From Tomitella fengzijianii (GTDB lineage: Bacteria; Actinomycetota; Actinomycetes; Mycobacteriales; Mycobacteriaceae), in assembly GCF_007559025.1 (NCBI RefSeq), contig NZ_CP041765.1, forward strand, positions 2,476,679 through 2,540,678: 64,000 bases of DNA. The letters run 5' to 3'. How positions within the stretch are numbered: position 1 is the first letter of the stretch; each line of letters opens with the position of its first letter. Positions 18,239 to 28,200 of this stretch are shown here, in pieces. A program made the translations under genes and the position numbers. The notes under the pieces are model-generated. The model had not been told where the DNA came from. It did no database searches and worked only from the letters and a program-made list of their open reading frames with translations.

Positions 18239-20796
18239 CGACCGGGCGGGCCCGCGGCGGGCATGCGCCGGCGATGCGCCGGGTCGCGCTGCGCAACCTC
18301 GCCGCCAACCGGGTCCGCCTCGCGCTCACCGTCATCGCGGTGGTGCTCGGAACCGCGTTCGTCGCGGGTTCCTTCGTCTTCACCGACACCCTGCACAAGG
18401 CGTTCGACGGCGTGTTCGCCGATGTGGCCCGGGGAGTGGACGTGCAGGTCTCCCCGGAGCACAGGGGCGCAGGCGGGGTCCCCGACTCCTACCGCCCGCT
18501 GCTCCGCGGTCTCCCCCACGTCGCCGAGGTGACGCCGCAAGTGTCCGGGCCGGTGGTCCTGGTCGACGCCGAGGGGGATCCCGTGCAGACCGGCGGCGCC
18601 CCGAGCATGGGGATGTCTTACACGCCGCCCGGCGAGGCGCCGGGCCCCACCACGCCCGTCGTGGCCGGTGCGCCGCCGTCCTCCCCCGGGGACGTGATGC
18701 TCAATACCGGCGCAGCGCGCGCCGCCGGCCTGCGGGTCGGTGACCGGACGCAGGTGCTCGTTCCGGCCAAGGGCCTGCAGGACGTCACCGTCACCGGCGT
18801 CTACTCCCCTGCCGCGGACTCGGGCGGTTACGTGGGCGTCGAGTTCACCCCGGCGCAGGCCCGCGCACTGTTCACCGACGGCGCGCACGTCGCCGCGTTC
18901 GACGTGACCGCCGCCCCCGGCACCGAACCCGCCGCATTGCGCGACGAGATCGCCGCCGCCCTGCCCGACAACCCGGACCTACGGGTCGAGACCGGCGCAC
19001 AGGTACGCGCGCGCGTGCAGTCGCAACTCGACGACGCGCTGCGTTTCGTGAACTACTTCCTATTCGCCTTCGGCGCCATCGCGCTGCTCGCGGGGACGTT
19101 CATCATCTACAACACCTTCTCGATGATCGTGGCGCAGCGCATGCGCGAGCTGGCGCTGCTGCGGGCGGTCGGCGCCGGGCGCCGTCAGCTCCGCCGCTCG
19201 GTGCTGGGCGAGGCGGCGGCGGTGGGCATCGCGGGCAGCGCGGTAGGCCTGGCCGCGGGGATCGGTCTGGCATACGGACTGCGCGCCGCCCTCAACGCGG
19301 CCGACCTGGGCCTGCCCCGCGGCGACCTCGCGGTGACCGCCCGGACCGTGCTGACCGCGCTGGTGATCGGCACGGTCGTCACCGTCGTCAGCGCCTGGGT
19401 GCCCGCGCGGCGCGCGTCGTCGGTGCCGCCCGTGGCCGCGATGCGGGCGGAGTTCGCCTCCACCGGGACGTCGCTGCGCCGGCGCACCGCCGCCGGGGCG
19501 CTGGGGATCGCCGGCGGTGCCGTGGCGCTCGCGCTCGGCGCGACGGCGGACACCACCCCCGTCGCCGCCTCCGTCGTCGGCGCCGGCGCCGCAGCGGTGC
19601 TGATCGGCACCCTGCTGGTCTCGCCCGCACTGTCCTCGCCCGCCATCCGCCTGATCGGGGCGGCCGTCCCGCGGATCTTCCGCACCCCCGGGCGCCTCGC
19701 GCTCACCAACGCCACCCGCAATCCGCGCCGCACCTCGGCCACCGGCTTCGCCCTCACGCTCGGCCTCATGCTGGTCACCCTGATCGGCGTGTTCGGGGCG
19801 TCCGCCCGCAGCAGCGTGGACGCGCTCATCAACACAGGAATCCGCGCGGAGTTCGTACTCACCGGCATCGGGCACTCCGGCGTGCCGCCACGCGCCGCCG
19901 ACGCCGCGGCCGAGGCTCCGGGCGTCGGCGAGGTGGTCCGTTTCCATCCCGTCCGGGCGGAGCTGGACGGCGCCTCGGCCACCGGCTTCGCCGCCTCCGG
20001 CCCCGTGTCCGACCTGCTACGGCTCGACATCGCCTCCGGACGCGCGGAACTGTCCGGCGACGGCATGCTCGTGTCCACCGACGCCGCCGCGGAACACGGG
20101 TGGCACATGGGCGATGCCGTCGAGCTGACCGGGCCGGACGGCACCGTGTCCCGCAACATCGTCCGGGGCACCTACGCGCCGCAGCCCGCGCTGGGCGACT
20201 GGATCGTCGGCGACGCCGCCTATCGCGCCCTCGTGCCGGAACTGGCGCGCCACGACATCCTCATCCTCGTGGACCCCGCGCCCGGCGTCACTCCGGGAGC
20301 CTTGCGGACCGCGCTGACCGAGGCCACGGACCCGTACCTGGTGGTGCAGGTGCAGGACCGCGACGAGTTCCGCGGTGCGCAGGCCCGGCAGATCGACCAG
20401 ATGCTCGCGGTGCTCTACGGGCTGCTTGCGCTCGCGATCGTCATCGCAGTGCTGGGGATCGTCAACACGCTCGCGCTGTCGGTGGTCGAGCGGCGGCGGG
20501 AGATCGGCATGCTGCGGGCCATCGGCATGCACCGCGCCCAGGTGCGCCGGACCGTGTACCTCGAGTCGACGCTCATCGCCGTGTACGGGGCGGTGATCGG
20601 GGTGGTCCTGGGTCTCGCCTTCGGGGCTGCGTTCGTCCACGCGCTGCGGAACGAAGGGATCGATCACCTCGCGATCCCCTGGGCGCAATCGCTCGCCATG
20701 CTCGTCGGCTCCGCCGCGGTCGGCGTCGCCGCAGCGGTGTGGCCCGCATCCCGTGCGGCGCGCACCGATCCGCTCACCGCGATAGAGGAGCCGTGA
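18235..20796 (+). CDS. FtsX-like ABC transporter permease
   Basis: 853 residues, a double-FtsX layout: N-terminal TM helix (NRVRLALTVIAVVLGTAFVAGSFVF), large extracytoplasmic MacB_PCD-like domain, a three-helix FtsX block near residues 265-400 (FGAIALLAGTFIIYNTFSMIVAQR, MRELALLRAVGAGRRQLRR), a further helix pair and second periplasmic domain, then a C-terminal FtsX block (LALAIVIAVLGIVNTLALSVVERRREIGMLRAIGMHRAQVRR). Coupled to the preceding ATPase. It ends 13 bp from the convergent uvrA stop, leaving no room for a separate terminator. Confidence 0.93.
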   Translation: MTTGRARGGHAPAMRRVALRNLAANRVRLALTVIAVVLGTAFVAGSFVFTDTLHKAFDGVFADVARGVDVQVSPEHRGAGGVPDSYRPLLRGLPHVAEVTPQVSGPVVLVDAEGDPVQTGGAPSMGMSYTPPGEAPGPTTPVVAGAPPSSPGDVMLNTGAARAAGLRVGDRTQVLVPAKGLQDVTVTGVYSPAADSGGYVGVEFTPAQARALFTDGAHVAAFDVTAAPGTEPAALRDEIAAALPDNPDLRVETGAQVRARVQSQLDDALRFVNYFLFAFGAIALLAGTFIIYNTFSMIVAQRMRELALLRAVGAGRRQLRRSVLGEAAAVGIAGSAVGLAAGIGLAYGLRAALNAADLGLPRGDLAVTARTVLTALVIGTVVTVVSAWVPARRASSVPPVAAMRAEFASTGTSLRRRTAAGALGIAGGAVALALGATADTTPVAASVVGAGAAAVLIGTLLVSPALSSPAIRLIGAAVPRIFRTPGRLALTNATRNPRRTSATGFALTLGLMLVTLIGVFGASARSSVDALINTGIRAEFVLTGIGHSGVPPRAADAAAEAPGVGEVVRFHPVRAELDGASATGFAASGPVSDLLRLDIASGRAELSGDGMLVSTDAAAEHGWHMGDAVELTGPDGTVSRNIVRGTYAPQPALGDWIVGDAAYRALVPELARHDILILVDPAPGVTPGALRTALTEATDPYLVVQVQDRDEFRGAQARQIDQMLAVLYGLLALAIVIAVLGIVNTLALSVVERRREIGMLRAIGMHRAQVRRTVYLESTLIAVYGAVIGVVLGLAFGAAFVHALRNEGIDHLAIPWAQSLAMLVGSAAVGVAAAVWPASRAARTDPLTAIEEP

Positions 20797-20809
20797 ACCG
20801 GCGCACCGG

Positions 20810-23665
20810 TCAGCGCAGCAACGGCTTGAGGAAGCGGCCCGTGTAGCTCTCGGGCGCCGCCGCGATGTCCTCCGGCGTACCGGATGCGACGACCGTGCCC
20901 CCGCCGGCACCGCCCTCCGGGCCCATGTCGATGATCCAGTCCGACGTCTTGACGACATCCAGGTTGTGCTCGATGACCAATACGGTGTTCCCCTTGTCCA
21001 CCAGGCCGCCGATCACCGCGAGCAGTTTGCGGATGTCCTCGAAGTGCAGCCCTGTGGTGGGCTCGTCGAGCACGTAGACAGTGCGCCCGTTGGAACGCTT
21101 CTGCAGCTCTGCGGCGAGCTTGACGCGCTGCGCCTCGCCGCCGGAGAGCGTCGGCGCCGGCTGGCCCAGCCGCACGTAGCCCAGTCCGACGTCGACCAGA
21201 GTGGCCAGGTACCGGTGGATCGAGGTGATCGGCTTGAAGAACTCCGCCGCCTCCTCGATGGACATCTCGAGCACCTCGGCGATGGTCTTGCCCTTGTAGC
21301 GGACCTCGAGCGTCTCGCGGTTGTACCGGGCGCCGTGGCACACCTCGCACGGCACGTAGACGTCCGGCAGGAAGTTCATCTCGATCTTCAGGGTGCCGTC
21401 TCCCGAACACGCCTCGCAGCGCCCGCCCTTGACGTTGAACGAGAACCGCCCGGGCTGGTAACCGCGCACCTTGGCCTCGGTGGTGGCGGCGAACAGCGTG
21501 CGGATCTTGTCGAACACCCCGGTGTAGGTGGCCGGGTTGGACCGGGGCGTACGGCCGATCGGTGACTGGTCCACCTGCACGAGCTTGTCCAGATTGTCCA
21601 GGCCGGTGATCCGCTTGTGCCTGCCGGGGACCTGCCGCGCGCCGTTGAGCCGGTTGGCCAACACGGTCGAGAGGATGGTGTTGACCAGGGTCGACTTTCC
21701 CGAACCGGACACACCGGTGATCGTCGTGAGGACGCCGAGCGGGAACGGGACATCGATATCGCGCAGGTTGTTCTCACGCGCGCCCACGACCGTGAGCATC
21801 CGCGCGGGGTCCACCGGGCGCCGGGCCGCCGGCAGCGGGATCTGTTCGCGCCCGGCCAGATACGCGCCCGTGAGCGACTCCGCGTTGTCGAGCAGATCCG
21901 CGAAGCTGCCGCTGTGGACGATCCTGCCGCCGTGCTCGCCGGCATGCGGCCCGATGTCGACGATCCAGTCGGAGGCCCGGATGGTGTCCTCGTCGTGCTC
22001 GACGACGATGAGCGTGTTGCCGAGGTCCCGCAGCCGCGACAGGGTTTCCAGAAGCCGGTGGTTGTCGCGCTGATGCAGGCCGATCGACGGCTCGTCCAGA
22101 ACGTAGAGAACCCCCACCAGACCGGAGCCGATCTGCGTGGCGAGGCGGATGCGCTGCGCCTCGCCGCCGGACAGCGTGGCCGCCGGCCGCTCCAGCGACA
22201 GGTACTCCAGCCCCACGTCCAGCAGGAACCCCAGGCGCGCCTGCACCTCCCGCAGCACCTGGCCCGCGATGGCCTCCTCGCGCCTGCCGAGGGTGAGGCT
22301 GCCCAGGAACTTCGCGCATTCGGAGATCGACAGCGCACAGACCTCGGCGATGGATCTGCGCCCGCTCTGCCCGCCGGAGAGGGTCACCGAAAGGATCTCC
22401 GGGCGCAGCCGCGCGCCCCCGCACGCGGGGCACGGGACGTCGCGCATGTAGCCCTCGTAGCGCTCCTTCATCTGGTCGGACTCGGTCTGCTCCAGGCGGC
22501 GGTGGAGGAAGGGGATCACGCCCTCGAATGCCGCATAGTAGGACCGGGTGCGGCCGTAACGGTTGCGATAGCGCACGTGCACCTGCGCGTCGCTACCGTG
22601 CAGCACCGCCTTGCGCACCTTCTTGGGCAGTTCCCGCCAGGGCGCGTCGATGTCGAACTCGAGTTCCCCCGCCAGGCCGGAGAGCAGCCGGCCGAAGTAC
22701 TCGGCGCTCTGGCCCGTCGACCACGGCGCCACCGCGCCATCGGCGAGGCTGAGATCCGGATCCGGCACCACCAGGTCCGGATCGACCTCCTTGTGGATGC
22801 CCAGGCCCGCGCACTCCGGGCACGCGCCGTACGGGGAGTTGAATGAGAACGACCGCGGCTCGAGGTCGTCGATGGCCAGCGCGTGGCCGTTGGGGCAGGC
22901 CAGCTTTTCCGAGAAGCGCCGCAGCCGGTCCGGCGCATCCTCCTCCCGGTCGACGAACTCGAGCACGACGATGCCGTCCGCCAGCCGCAACGCGGTCTCG
23001 ACGGAGTCCGTCAGCCGCTGCTTCGCCGACGCCTTGACCGTGAGGCGGTCCACGACCACGTCGACGTCGTGCTTCTCCTGCTTCTTGAGCTTCGGCGGGT
23101 CGGTCAGCGGATAAACCTGGCCGTCGACGCGCACGCGGGCGAATCCCTGCGCAGCGAGCTGCTCGAACAGATCCACGAACTCGCCCTTGCGCGTGCGGAC
23201 CACCGGGGCCAGCACCTGGAACTTGGTGCGCTCCTCCATGGCCAGGACCTGGTCCACGATCTGCTGCGGAGTCTGCCGCGTGATGGGCTCACCGCACTGC
23301 GGGCAGTGCGCGGAACCGGCGCGCGCATACAGCAGGCGCAGGTAGTCGTAGACCTCCGTGATGGTGCCCACGGTGGATCGCGGATTGCGGTTGGTGGACT
23401 TCTGGTCGATCGACACGGCCGGCGAGAGGCCCTCGATGAAGTCGACGTCGGGCTTGTCCATCTGGCCGAGGAACTGGCGGGCGTAGGCCGACAGGGACTC
23501 GACGTAGCGGCGCTGCCCCTCCGCGAAGATCGTGTCGAACGCTAGCGACGACTTGCCCGAACCGGACAGCCCCGTGAACGCGATCATCGCGTCCCGCGGA
23601 AGATCCAGATCCACCCCGCGCAGGTTGTGCTCGCGGGCGCCCCGCACGATCAGCCGATCACTCAC
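20810..23665 (-). CDS. uvrA: Excinuclease ABC subunit A
   Basis: DNA damage recognition ATPase of nucleotide excision repair; loads UvrB. 951 residues with two ABC modules: first Walker [13 protein letters not shown] near residue 32, a zinc-binding insertion ([44 protein letters not shown]), first signature [19 protein letters not shown], second Walker [13 protein letters not shown], second signature [15 protein letters not shown] and a final Walker [15 protein letters not shown] start at 23665 ([20 protein letters not shown]). A candidate LexA-controlled promoter lies upstream. Confidence 0.98.
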   Translation of the reverse strand: MSDRLIVRGAREHNLRGVDLDLPRDAMIAFTGLSGSGKSSLAFDTIFAEGQRRYVESLSAYARQFLGQMDKPDVDFIEGLSPAVSIDQKSTNRNPRSTVGTITEVYDYLRLLYARAGSAHCPQCGEPITRQTPQQIVDQVLAMEERTKFQVLAPVVRTRKGEFVDLFEQLAAQGFARVRVDGQVYPLTDPPKLKKQEKHDVDVVVDRLTVKASAKQRLTDSVETALRLADGIVVLEFVDREEDAPDRLRRFSEKLACPNGHALAIDDLEPRSFSFNSPYGACPECAGLGIHKEVDPDLVVPDPDLSLADGAVAPWSTGQSAEYFGRLLSGLAGELEFDIDAPWRELPKKVRKAVLHGSDAQVHVRYRNRYGRTRSYYAAFEGVIPFLHRRLEQTESDQMKERYEGYMRDVPCPACGGARLRPEILSVTLSGGQSGRRSIAEVCALSISECAKFLGSLTLGRREEAIAGQVLREVQARLGFLLDVGLEYLSLERPAATLSGGEAQRIRLATQIGSGLVGVLYVLDEPSIGLHQRDNHRLLETLSRLRDLGNTLIVVEHDEDTIRASDWIVDIGPHAGEHGGRIVHSGSFADLLDNAESLTGAYLAGREQIPLPAARRPVDPARMLTVVGARENNLRDIDVPFPLGVLTTITGVSGSGKSTLVNTILSTVLANRLNGARQVPGRHKRITGLDNLDKLVQVDQSPIGRTPRSNPATYTGVFDKIRTLFAATTEAKVRGYQPGRFSFNVKGGRCEACSGDGTLKIEMNFLPDVYVPCEVCHGARYNRETLEVRYKGKTIAEVLEMSIEEAAEFFKPITSIHRYLATLVDVGLGYVRLGQPAPTLSGGEAQRVKLAAELQKRSNGRTVYVLDEPTTGLHFEDIRKLLAVIGGLVDKGNTVLVIEHNLDVVKTSDWIIDMGPEGGAGGGTVVASGTPEDIAAAPESYTGRFLKPLLR

Positions 23666-23823
23666 CGGTTAGGTCCTCCCAGCGTGTCACGCGCGGCGGC
23701 AGTGCTCCGCAGCGCATTCGGTGGCCTCCGGGACGGAAGCTCCGCGGTTCCCCCGCGCCGCCGCCGGGCGTGAGCGGAGCCGGTGCGAGGCCGGCCCCGG
23801 CCCCCTTCCGGACACCACTTCTC

Positions 23824-23861
23824 TCGAACGCAGATTCTAACGGATTCCATCCCCCTGTTCA
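23824..23861 (-). promoter_or_regulatory. Candidate uvrA promoter overlapped by a LexA (SOS) box
   Basis: On the minus strand, TGAACA (23861-23856) and TAGAAT (23839-23834) are 16 bp apart. The -10 box is one end of TAGAATCTGCGTTCGA (23839-23824), which matches the actinobacterial SOS palindrome TCGAAC-N4-GTTCGA at 10 of 12 fixed positions (one half perfect). A LexA dimer here would cover the -10 element. The uvrA GTG is about 160 nt downstream, so a long leader is implied. Confidence 0.5.
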
Positions 23862-23914
23862 CCCCGGGACCCGACGCACCGCGGCGGGGGCACGACCGCG
23901 CGCCGAGGAATCTG

Positions 23915-23920
23915 TAGCGT
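23915..23920 (+). promoter_or_regulatory. -10 box for a leaderless MBL hydrolase mRNA
   Basis: TAGCGT (TAnnnT type) ends 7 nt before the ATG at 23928, and no Shine-Dalgarno sequence precedes the ATG. A weak ACGACC lies 17 bp upstream as a possible -35. The geometry fits a leaderless transcript. Confidence 0.45.
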
Positions 23921-23927
23921 GTGGGCA

Positions 23928-24611
23928 ATGACGACCGCACCGTTGAAGATCGCCGACGAGTACACCGGCACGCTCTCGCCCGGCGGCACACCGCAGCGCC
24001 GCACGTTGAGCGGAGCCACCATCATCAAGGCGTCCGTCGGCCCGATGGACAACAACGCCTACCTCGTCACCTGCACGAAGACCGGTTCCGCTGTGCTCAT
24101 CGATGCGGCCAACGATTCCGAAGACCTGATGCGGATCATCGACGAGAGCGCTCCGGAGCTGAGCCTCATCGTCACGACCCATCGGCACCCCGACCACTGG
24201 CAGTCGCTCGAGGACGTCGTGGCCGGATTCGCCTCGCCCACCGCCGCGAGCGCGGTGGACGGCCCGGAACTTCCGGTCACCCCGGACCGCACCGTCGCGC
24301 ACGGCGACACGGTCACCGTCGGCGCACTGTCGTTCAAGGTCATCGAGTTGCGCGGCCACACACCGGGGTCCATCGCCCTGGCGTTGAAGGTCGACGGCGC
24401 CACCCACCTGTTCACGGGCGACAGCCTCTTTCCCGGCGGGCCGGGGAAGACCGACGGAGCAGCCGAATTCGGCGCGCTGATGACCGACCTGGAGCAGCGC
24501 GTGTTCAGCGTTTACGACGACTCCACGGTGGTATATCCGGGGCACGGGGCCGACACGACTCTCGGCGCCGAGCGTCCGCACCTGAAACAATGGCGCGAAC
24601 GCGGTTGGTGA
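23928..24611 (+). CDS. MBL-fold metallo-hydrolase
   Basis: 227 residues. Metallo-beta-lactamase fold with the metal motif THRHPDHW (HxHxDH), GHTPGSIALAL (third metal His), FTGDSLF (bridging Asp) and the late His in VYPGHGADT. It resembles the glyoxalase II-like hydrolase beside uvrA in Mycobacterium (Rv1637c position). Substrate unknown; a thioester or lactone is typical for the family. The ATG at 23928 is favoured over a GTG-led 3-codon extension because of the leaderless -10 box. Confidence 0.87.
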   Translation: MTTAPLKIADEYTGTLSPGGTPQRRTLSGATIIKASVGPMDNNAYLVTCTKTGSAVLIDAANDSEDLMRIIDESAPELSLIVTTHRHPDHWQSLEDVVAGFASPTAASAVDGPELPVTPDRTVAHGDTVTVGALSFKVIELRGHTPGSIALALKVDGATHLFTGDSLFPGGPGKTDGAAEFGALMTDLEQRVFSVYDDSTVVYPGHGADTTLGAERPHLKQWRERGW

Positions 24612-24678
24612 CCACCCGCCGCGATCCGAGCGCCGCGCAGATCGGCGCCCTTCCGGGGCGCCGGACCAGGAGGTAGCC

Positions 24679-25680
24679 ATGCTCGTCCGCAGAATCGCCC
24701 GGCCGATGCTCGCATCGATCTTCGTGATCATGGGCGCGGACGCGCTCCGCGACCCGTCCGGACGCGCCGTCGCCGTGACCGGCTTCGCGGACAGCTACCG
24801 CAGCGCGCTCCCAGACGCCGTGTGCGGCGCGATGGAGTCCGCGCCCGAGAACCTCGTCCGCGCCAACGGGCTGGTCCAGGTCGGCGGCGGCCTCATGCTC
24901 GCCGCGGGTCGGTACCCGCGTGTCGCTGCGGGGACCCTCGCCGCGTCGATGGGGCCGACGACGGTGATCGGCCACGACTTCTGGAACGAGTCCGACCCCG
25001 CCCAGCGCAAGGCGCAGATGGTCCAGTTCCTCAAGAACCTGGGGCTGACCGGCGGGCTGCTGCTCGCCGCCGTCGACACAGAGGGCAAGCCCTCACTGGG
25101 CTGGCGCGGGCGGCGCGCGATCCACAAGATGCAGGAGGCCGTCGTCACCGCCGGACCGGGCGGCGCGGACACCACCGCACGCCATGGGGCGGAACTCACC
25201 GAGACCGCCGCCCAGCGCGGGGCCGAGTGGGCGGACGCGGCCCGGCGCTGGGGCGGCGATGTCGCCGATTCGGCCGGCTCCGCCGGTCACCGCGGGTCGC
25301 AGTGGGCGGATGCCGCCCTGCACCGGGGCGCCGAATGGGCCGAGACGGCGCGCAAGCGCGGCGCAGAGCTCACCGACGTCGCGGAGAGCCGCGGTGCGGG
25401 ACTGGCCGAGACGGCGCGCAAGCGCGGCGCCGAACTCGCCGACGCCGCGGAGAGCCGCGGTGCCGAGTGGGCGGAGGCCGCCGGAGATTGGGCGGGCGCC
25501 GCCGGGCACCGAGGCGGCGAATGGCTCGAGCGTGCCCAGGCTCGCGCCCAGGCCGAAGCGCCGCAGCTGGGCCGCAGGGCCCAGGCCCGCGCCGAGAAGG
25601 CGGCCCGCCGATCCGCCCGCGCCGCCGGGAACCTGTCCGACGAGGTCAAGCGGAGTGGCCTCCTCGGCAAGTCGAGGTAA
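24679..25680 (+). CDS. DoxX-like membrane protein with a C-terminal 11-residue repeat helix
   Basis: 333 residues. Residues 1-145 are a DoxX-type membrane domain (RRIARPMLASIFVIMGADALRDP, GLVQVGGGLMLAAGRYPRVAA, VQFLKNLGLTGGLLLAAVD). Residues ~165-300 are about nine or ten hendecad repeats such as RGAEWAETARK, RGAELTDVAES, RGAGLAETARK and RGAELADAAES, with small AGH insertions, then a basic Ala/Arg tail. Eleven-residue periods give a nearly straight amphipathic helix that can lie on a membrane or lipid surface or form a coiled coil. The ATG has AGGAGG about 4 nt upstream. It sits between the MBL hydrolase and helR; function unknown. Confidence 0.85.
   Translation: MLVRRIARPMLASIFVIMGADALRDPSGRAVAVTGFADSYRSALPDAVCGAMESAPENLVRANGLVQVGGGLMLAAGRYPRVAAGTLAASMGPTTVIGHDFWNESDPAQRKAQMVQFLKNLGLTGGLLLAAVDTEGKPSLGWRGRRAIHKMQEAVVTAGPGGADTTARHGAELTETAAQRGAEWADAARRWGGDVADSAGSAGHRGSQWADAALHRGAEWAETARKRGAELTDVAESRGAGLAETARKRGAELADAAESRGAEWAEAAGDWAGAAGHRGGEWLERAQARAQAEAPQLGRRAQARAEKAARRSARAAGNLSDEVKRSGLLGKSR
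25339..25470 (+). repeat. Two tandem 66-bp units encoding hendecad pairs
   Basis: The block starting GCCGAGACGGCGCGCAAGCG at 25339 recurs at 25405, exactly 66 bp on, with only a few silent or conservative changes. Each unit encodes two 11-residue repeats of the DoxX-like protein. The high DNA identity suggests a recent duplication; copy number may vary between strains. Confidence 0.8.
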
Positions 25681-25788
25681 CTCCGGCTTCTCGTCTAGAC
25701 TGGCGTGTCGCCGTCCACGGTCCCGCGCCACCGGCCGGGCGTGCGCATCGGCAGCCGTATCCGCCCGTCAGGAGAGTGCACCCCCGCC

Positions 25789-28200
25789 TTGTCCGACAAT
25801 GCACCTGCCGACCCCCCGCCTGTCGACCCCGCACATTCCGCCGAGCTTGCACGGGAACAGCGTGCGCTCGACGCCATGTACACCCGGCTGGACCAATTGC
25901 GCGGCTACACGCGTGAGCGGTTGAGCCGCGTGCTTCTCGAAAGCGGCGGCACGCCCCAGGCCCGCTCCGAGCGGGAGTCCTACACCCAGCTCTACACCGA
26001 CGACATCGTCCGCTACGACGCCGCCGAACACGGTCTGTGCTTCGGCCGGCTGGACATGGACGACGGCGAGACCCGCCGGATAGGCCGCATCGGCATCCGC
26101 GACGAGGACGACTTCGCCACCCCTCTGCTCCTGGACTGGCGCGCCCCGCTCGCCAGGCCGTTCTACCTGGCCACCGCGCTCTCCCCGGACGGGGTCGCAC
26201 GCCGCCTGCACCTGCGCACCCGCAACCGCCGGGTCACCGGCCTCAGCGACGAGCACCTGAGCGGCGCCGCGGATGCCGGCCGGGCCTCCGCAGACGGCGG
26301 CGCGGCCCGCGACGCGACCTCCGCCGGGGTGGCAGGCGAGGAGGCCCTGCTGACGGCCCTGGAGCAGGCGCGCACCGGGCGGATGTCCGACATCGTCGAG
26401 ACCATCCAGGGCCAGCAGGACACGATCATCCGCTCCGGTCACCGCGGGGTCCTCGTCGTCCAGGGCGGGCCCGGCACGGGCAAGACGGCAGTGGCGCTGC
26501 ACCGCGCGGCCTTCCTGCTCTACACGCACCGCAAGCAGCTCGCCCGCAGCGGCGTTCTGGTCATCGGGCCCAACCCCACGTTCCTCGACTACATCGCCCG
26601 CGTTCTCCCGTCCCTCGGCGAGACCGGCGTGCTGCTGTCCACGATCGGCGACCTCTACCCCGGCGTCACTGCCGAGGGGACCGATGGTCGCGCCGCCGCA
26701 GCGGTCAAGGGATCGCTCGATGTGATCGCGATCCTCAAGAAGGCGGTCCGCGACCGTCAGGGCGTGCCGGACGAGCCGATCACCGTCCGGTTCGACGGCT
26801 ACTCCCTGCGCATCGACAAGAAGATGTGCACAAGGGCACGGGGGCGTGCCCGTTCGTCGCGGCGCCCGCACAACCTTGCGCGGCCCCTCTTCCGTTCCGT
26901 GGTGATCGACGCGCTGGCCGATCAGCTGGCGGAGACGATCGGCACCAGCGTCGTCGACGGTTCGAACCTGCTCAGTGCGGCGGACCTGGCCGACATCCGG
27001 CACGACCTGCGCCAGGATCAGGAGGTGCGCGCGGAGATCGATGCCCTCTACCCGGAGCTCACCCCCCAACAGGTGCTCTCGGACCTGTTCGCCTCCGAGG
27101 ACCGGCTGCGCTCAGCCGCGCCCGGGCTCGACGACGACCAGGTCGCCGCCCTGCTGCGGCCCGCACCGGCCGGATTCAGCGACGCGGACGCGCCGCTGCT
27201 GGACGAGCTCGCGGAGTTGCTCGGCGTCGACGATTCCGCCGAGCAGGACCGCGAGAGGTCCCGGTGGCGCAGGCAGATCGCCGACGCGCAGGGCGCCCTC
27301 GACATCCTCACCGGCTCCGCGCCCCAGGACCTCGAGGACGAGTTGGACCCCGAGATCCTCATGGCCTACGACCTCATCGATGCCGACGAGCTCGCCCGCC
27401 GCCACGACACCGCCGAGAGCCGCACCGCCGCGGAGCGCGCTGCGGAGGATCGAACCTGGGCGTTCGGTCACGTGATCGTGGATGAGGCGCAGGAACTGTC
27501 CCCGATGGCCTGGCGCATGCTCATGCGCCGCTCCCCCAATCGCTGGATGACGGTGGTGGGCGACACCGCGCAGACGGGCGCCGTCGACGGCGCCTCCGCG
27601 TGGGACGACGTGCTCTCGCCGTATGTGGCGCAACGCTGGCGCCTGGCCGAGCTCACCGTCAACTACCGGACCCCCGGCGAGATCATGGCCGTGGCCGCCC
27701 CGCTGCTGGCCGCGATCGACCCGGCTCAGACGCCGCCGGTGTCCGTGCGTGATTCGGGGCACCCGCCGGAGAGCGTCGCCACCGAGTCGGAGCGGATCGA
27801 GGAGTCCGTCGCCGAGGTCGTCGCCGCGCTGCCTCCCGTCGGCACCGCGGCGGTGCTGTGCACGCCGGAGCTTGTGGACCGCCTGCGGCATCTGGGCGGT
27901 GACCGCGTCGACGTGATGCCGGTGGCGGACGTCAAGGGGCTCGAGTTCGACTCCGTGATCGTCGTCGAACCCGACGCGATCATCGGCGGGTCGGAGCGTG
28001 GCCTCGCCGACCTCTATGTGGCGTTGACACGTGCGACCCAACGCCTGTCCGTGGTGCACAGCCGGGTGCTGCCGAGGGAGCTCGCAGGGCTGCGGGCAGT
28101 CGGCGGCGTCCCCGCGGCAGCCAGGCCCGCGGCGGACGACATCGCCGCGGGGGCCGGGGCCGCTGCTGCGGAGGCCACTGCTGCGGAGGCCGCGCGGTGA
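25789..28200 (+). CDS. helR: HelD/HelR-like RNA polymerase-associated motor ATPase
   Basis: 803 residues from a TTG with GGAGAG 12 nt upstream; in-frame GTGs at 25705 and 25741 are possible but the TAGACT box at 25696 argues against 25705. UvrD-like SF1 folds with an N-terminal coiled-coil arm (ELAREQRALDAMYTRLDQLRGYTRERL). Walker A GGPGTGKT at 226-233, Walker B VIVDEAQELSP around 565, motif IV region VNYRTPGEIM and motif VI YVALTRATQRLSVVHS. HPLC-like phrases IGPNPTFLDYIARVLPSLGE are typical of HelD. Such proteins remove stalled RNA polymerase from DNA; in mycobacteria HelR lowers rifampicin sensitivity. Family is sure; subclass less so. Confidence 0.85.
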   Translation: MSDNAPADPPPVDPAHSAELAREQRALDAMYTRLDQLRGYTRERLSRVLLESGGTPQARSERESYTQLYTDDIVRYDAAEHGLCFGRLDMDDGETRRIGRIGIRDEDDFATPLLLDWRAPLARPFYLATALSPDGVARRLHLRTRNRRVTGLSDEHLSGAADAGRASADGGAARDATSAGVAGEEALLTALEQARTGRMSDIVETIQGQQDTIIRSGHRGVLVVQGGPGTGKTAVALHRAAFLLYTHRKQLARSGVLVIGPNPTFLDYIARVLPSLGETGVLLSTIGDLYPGVTAEGTDGRAAAAVKGSLDVIAILKKAVRDRQGVPDEPITVRFDGYSLRIDKKMCTRARGRARSSRRPHNLARPLFRSVVIDALADQLAETIGTSVVDGSNLLSAADLADIRHDLRQDQEVRAEIDALYPELTPQQVLSDLFASEDRLRSAAPGLDDDQVAALLRPAPAGFSDADAPLLDELAELLGVDDSAEQDRERSRWRRQIADAQGALDILTGSAPQDLEDELDPEILMAYDLIDADELARRHDTAESRTAAERAAEDRTWAFGHVIVDEAQELSPMAWRMLMRRSPNRWMTVVGDTAQTGAVDGASAWDDVLSPYVAQRWRLAELTVNYRTPGEIMAVAAPLLAAIDPAQTPPVSVRDSGHPPESVATESERIEESVAEVVAALPPVGTAAVLCTPELVDRLRHLGGDRVDVMPVADVKGLEFDSVIVVEPDAIIGGSERGLADLYVALTRATQRLSVVHSRVLPRELAGLRAVGGVPAAARPAADDIAAGAGAAAAEATAAEAAR

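Noticed and set aside
25681-25788. Rifamycin-associated element before helR
   Set aside because: The known 19-bp palindrome type (GGGGCTTGCGGCAAGG-like) is not present; only a TAGACT box and GGAGAG are seen.
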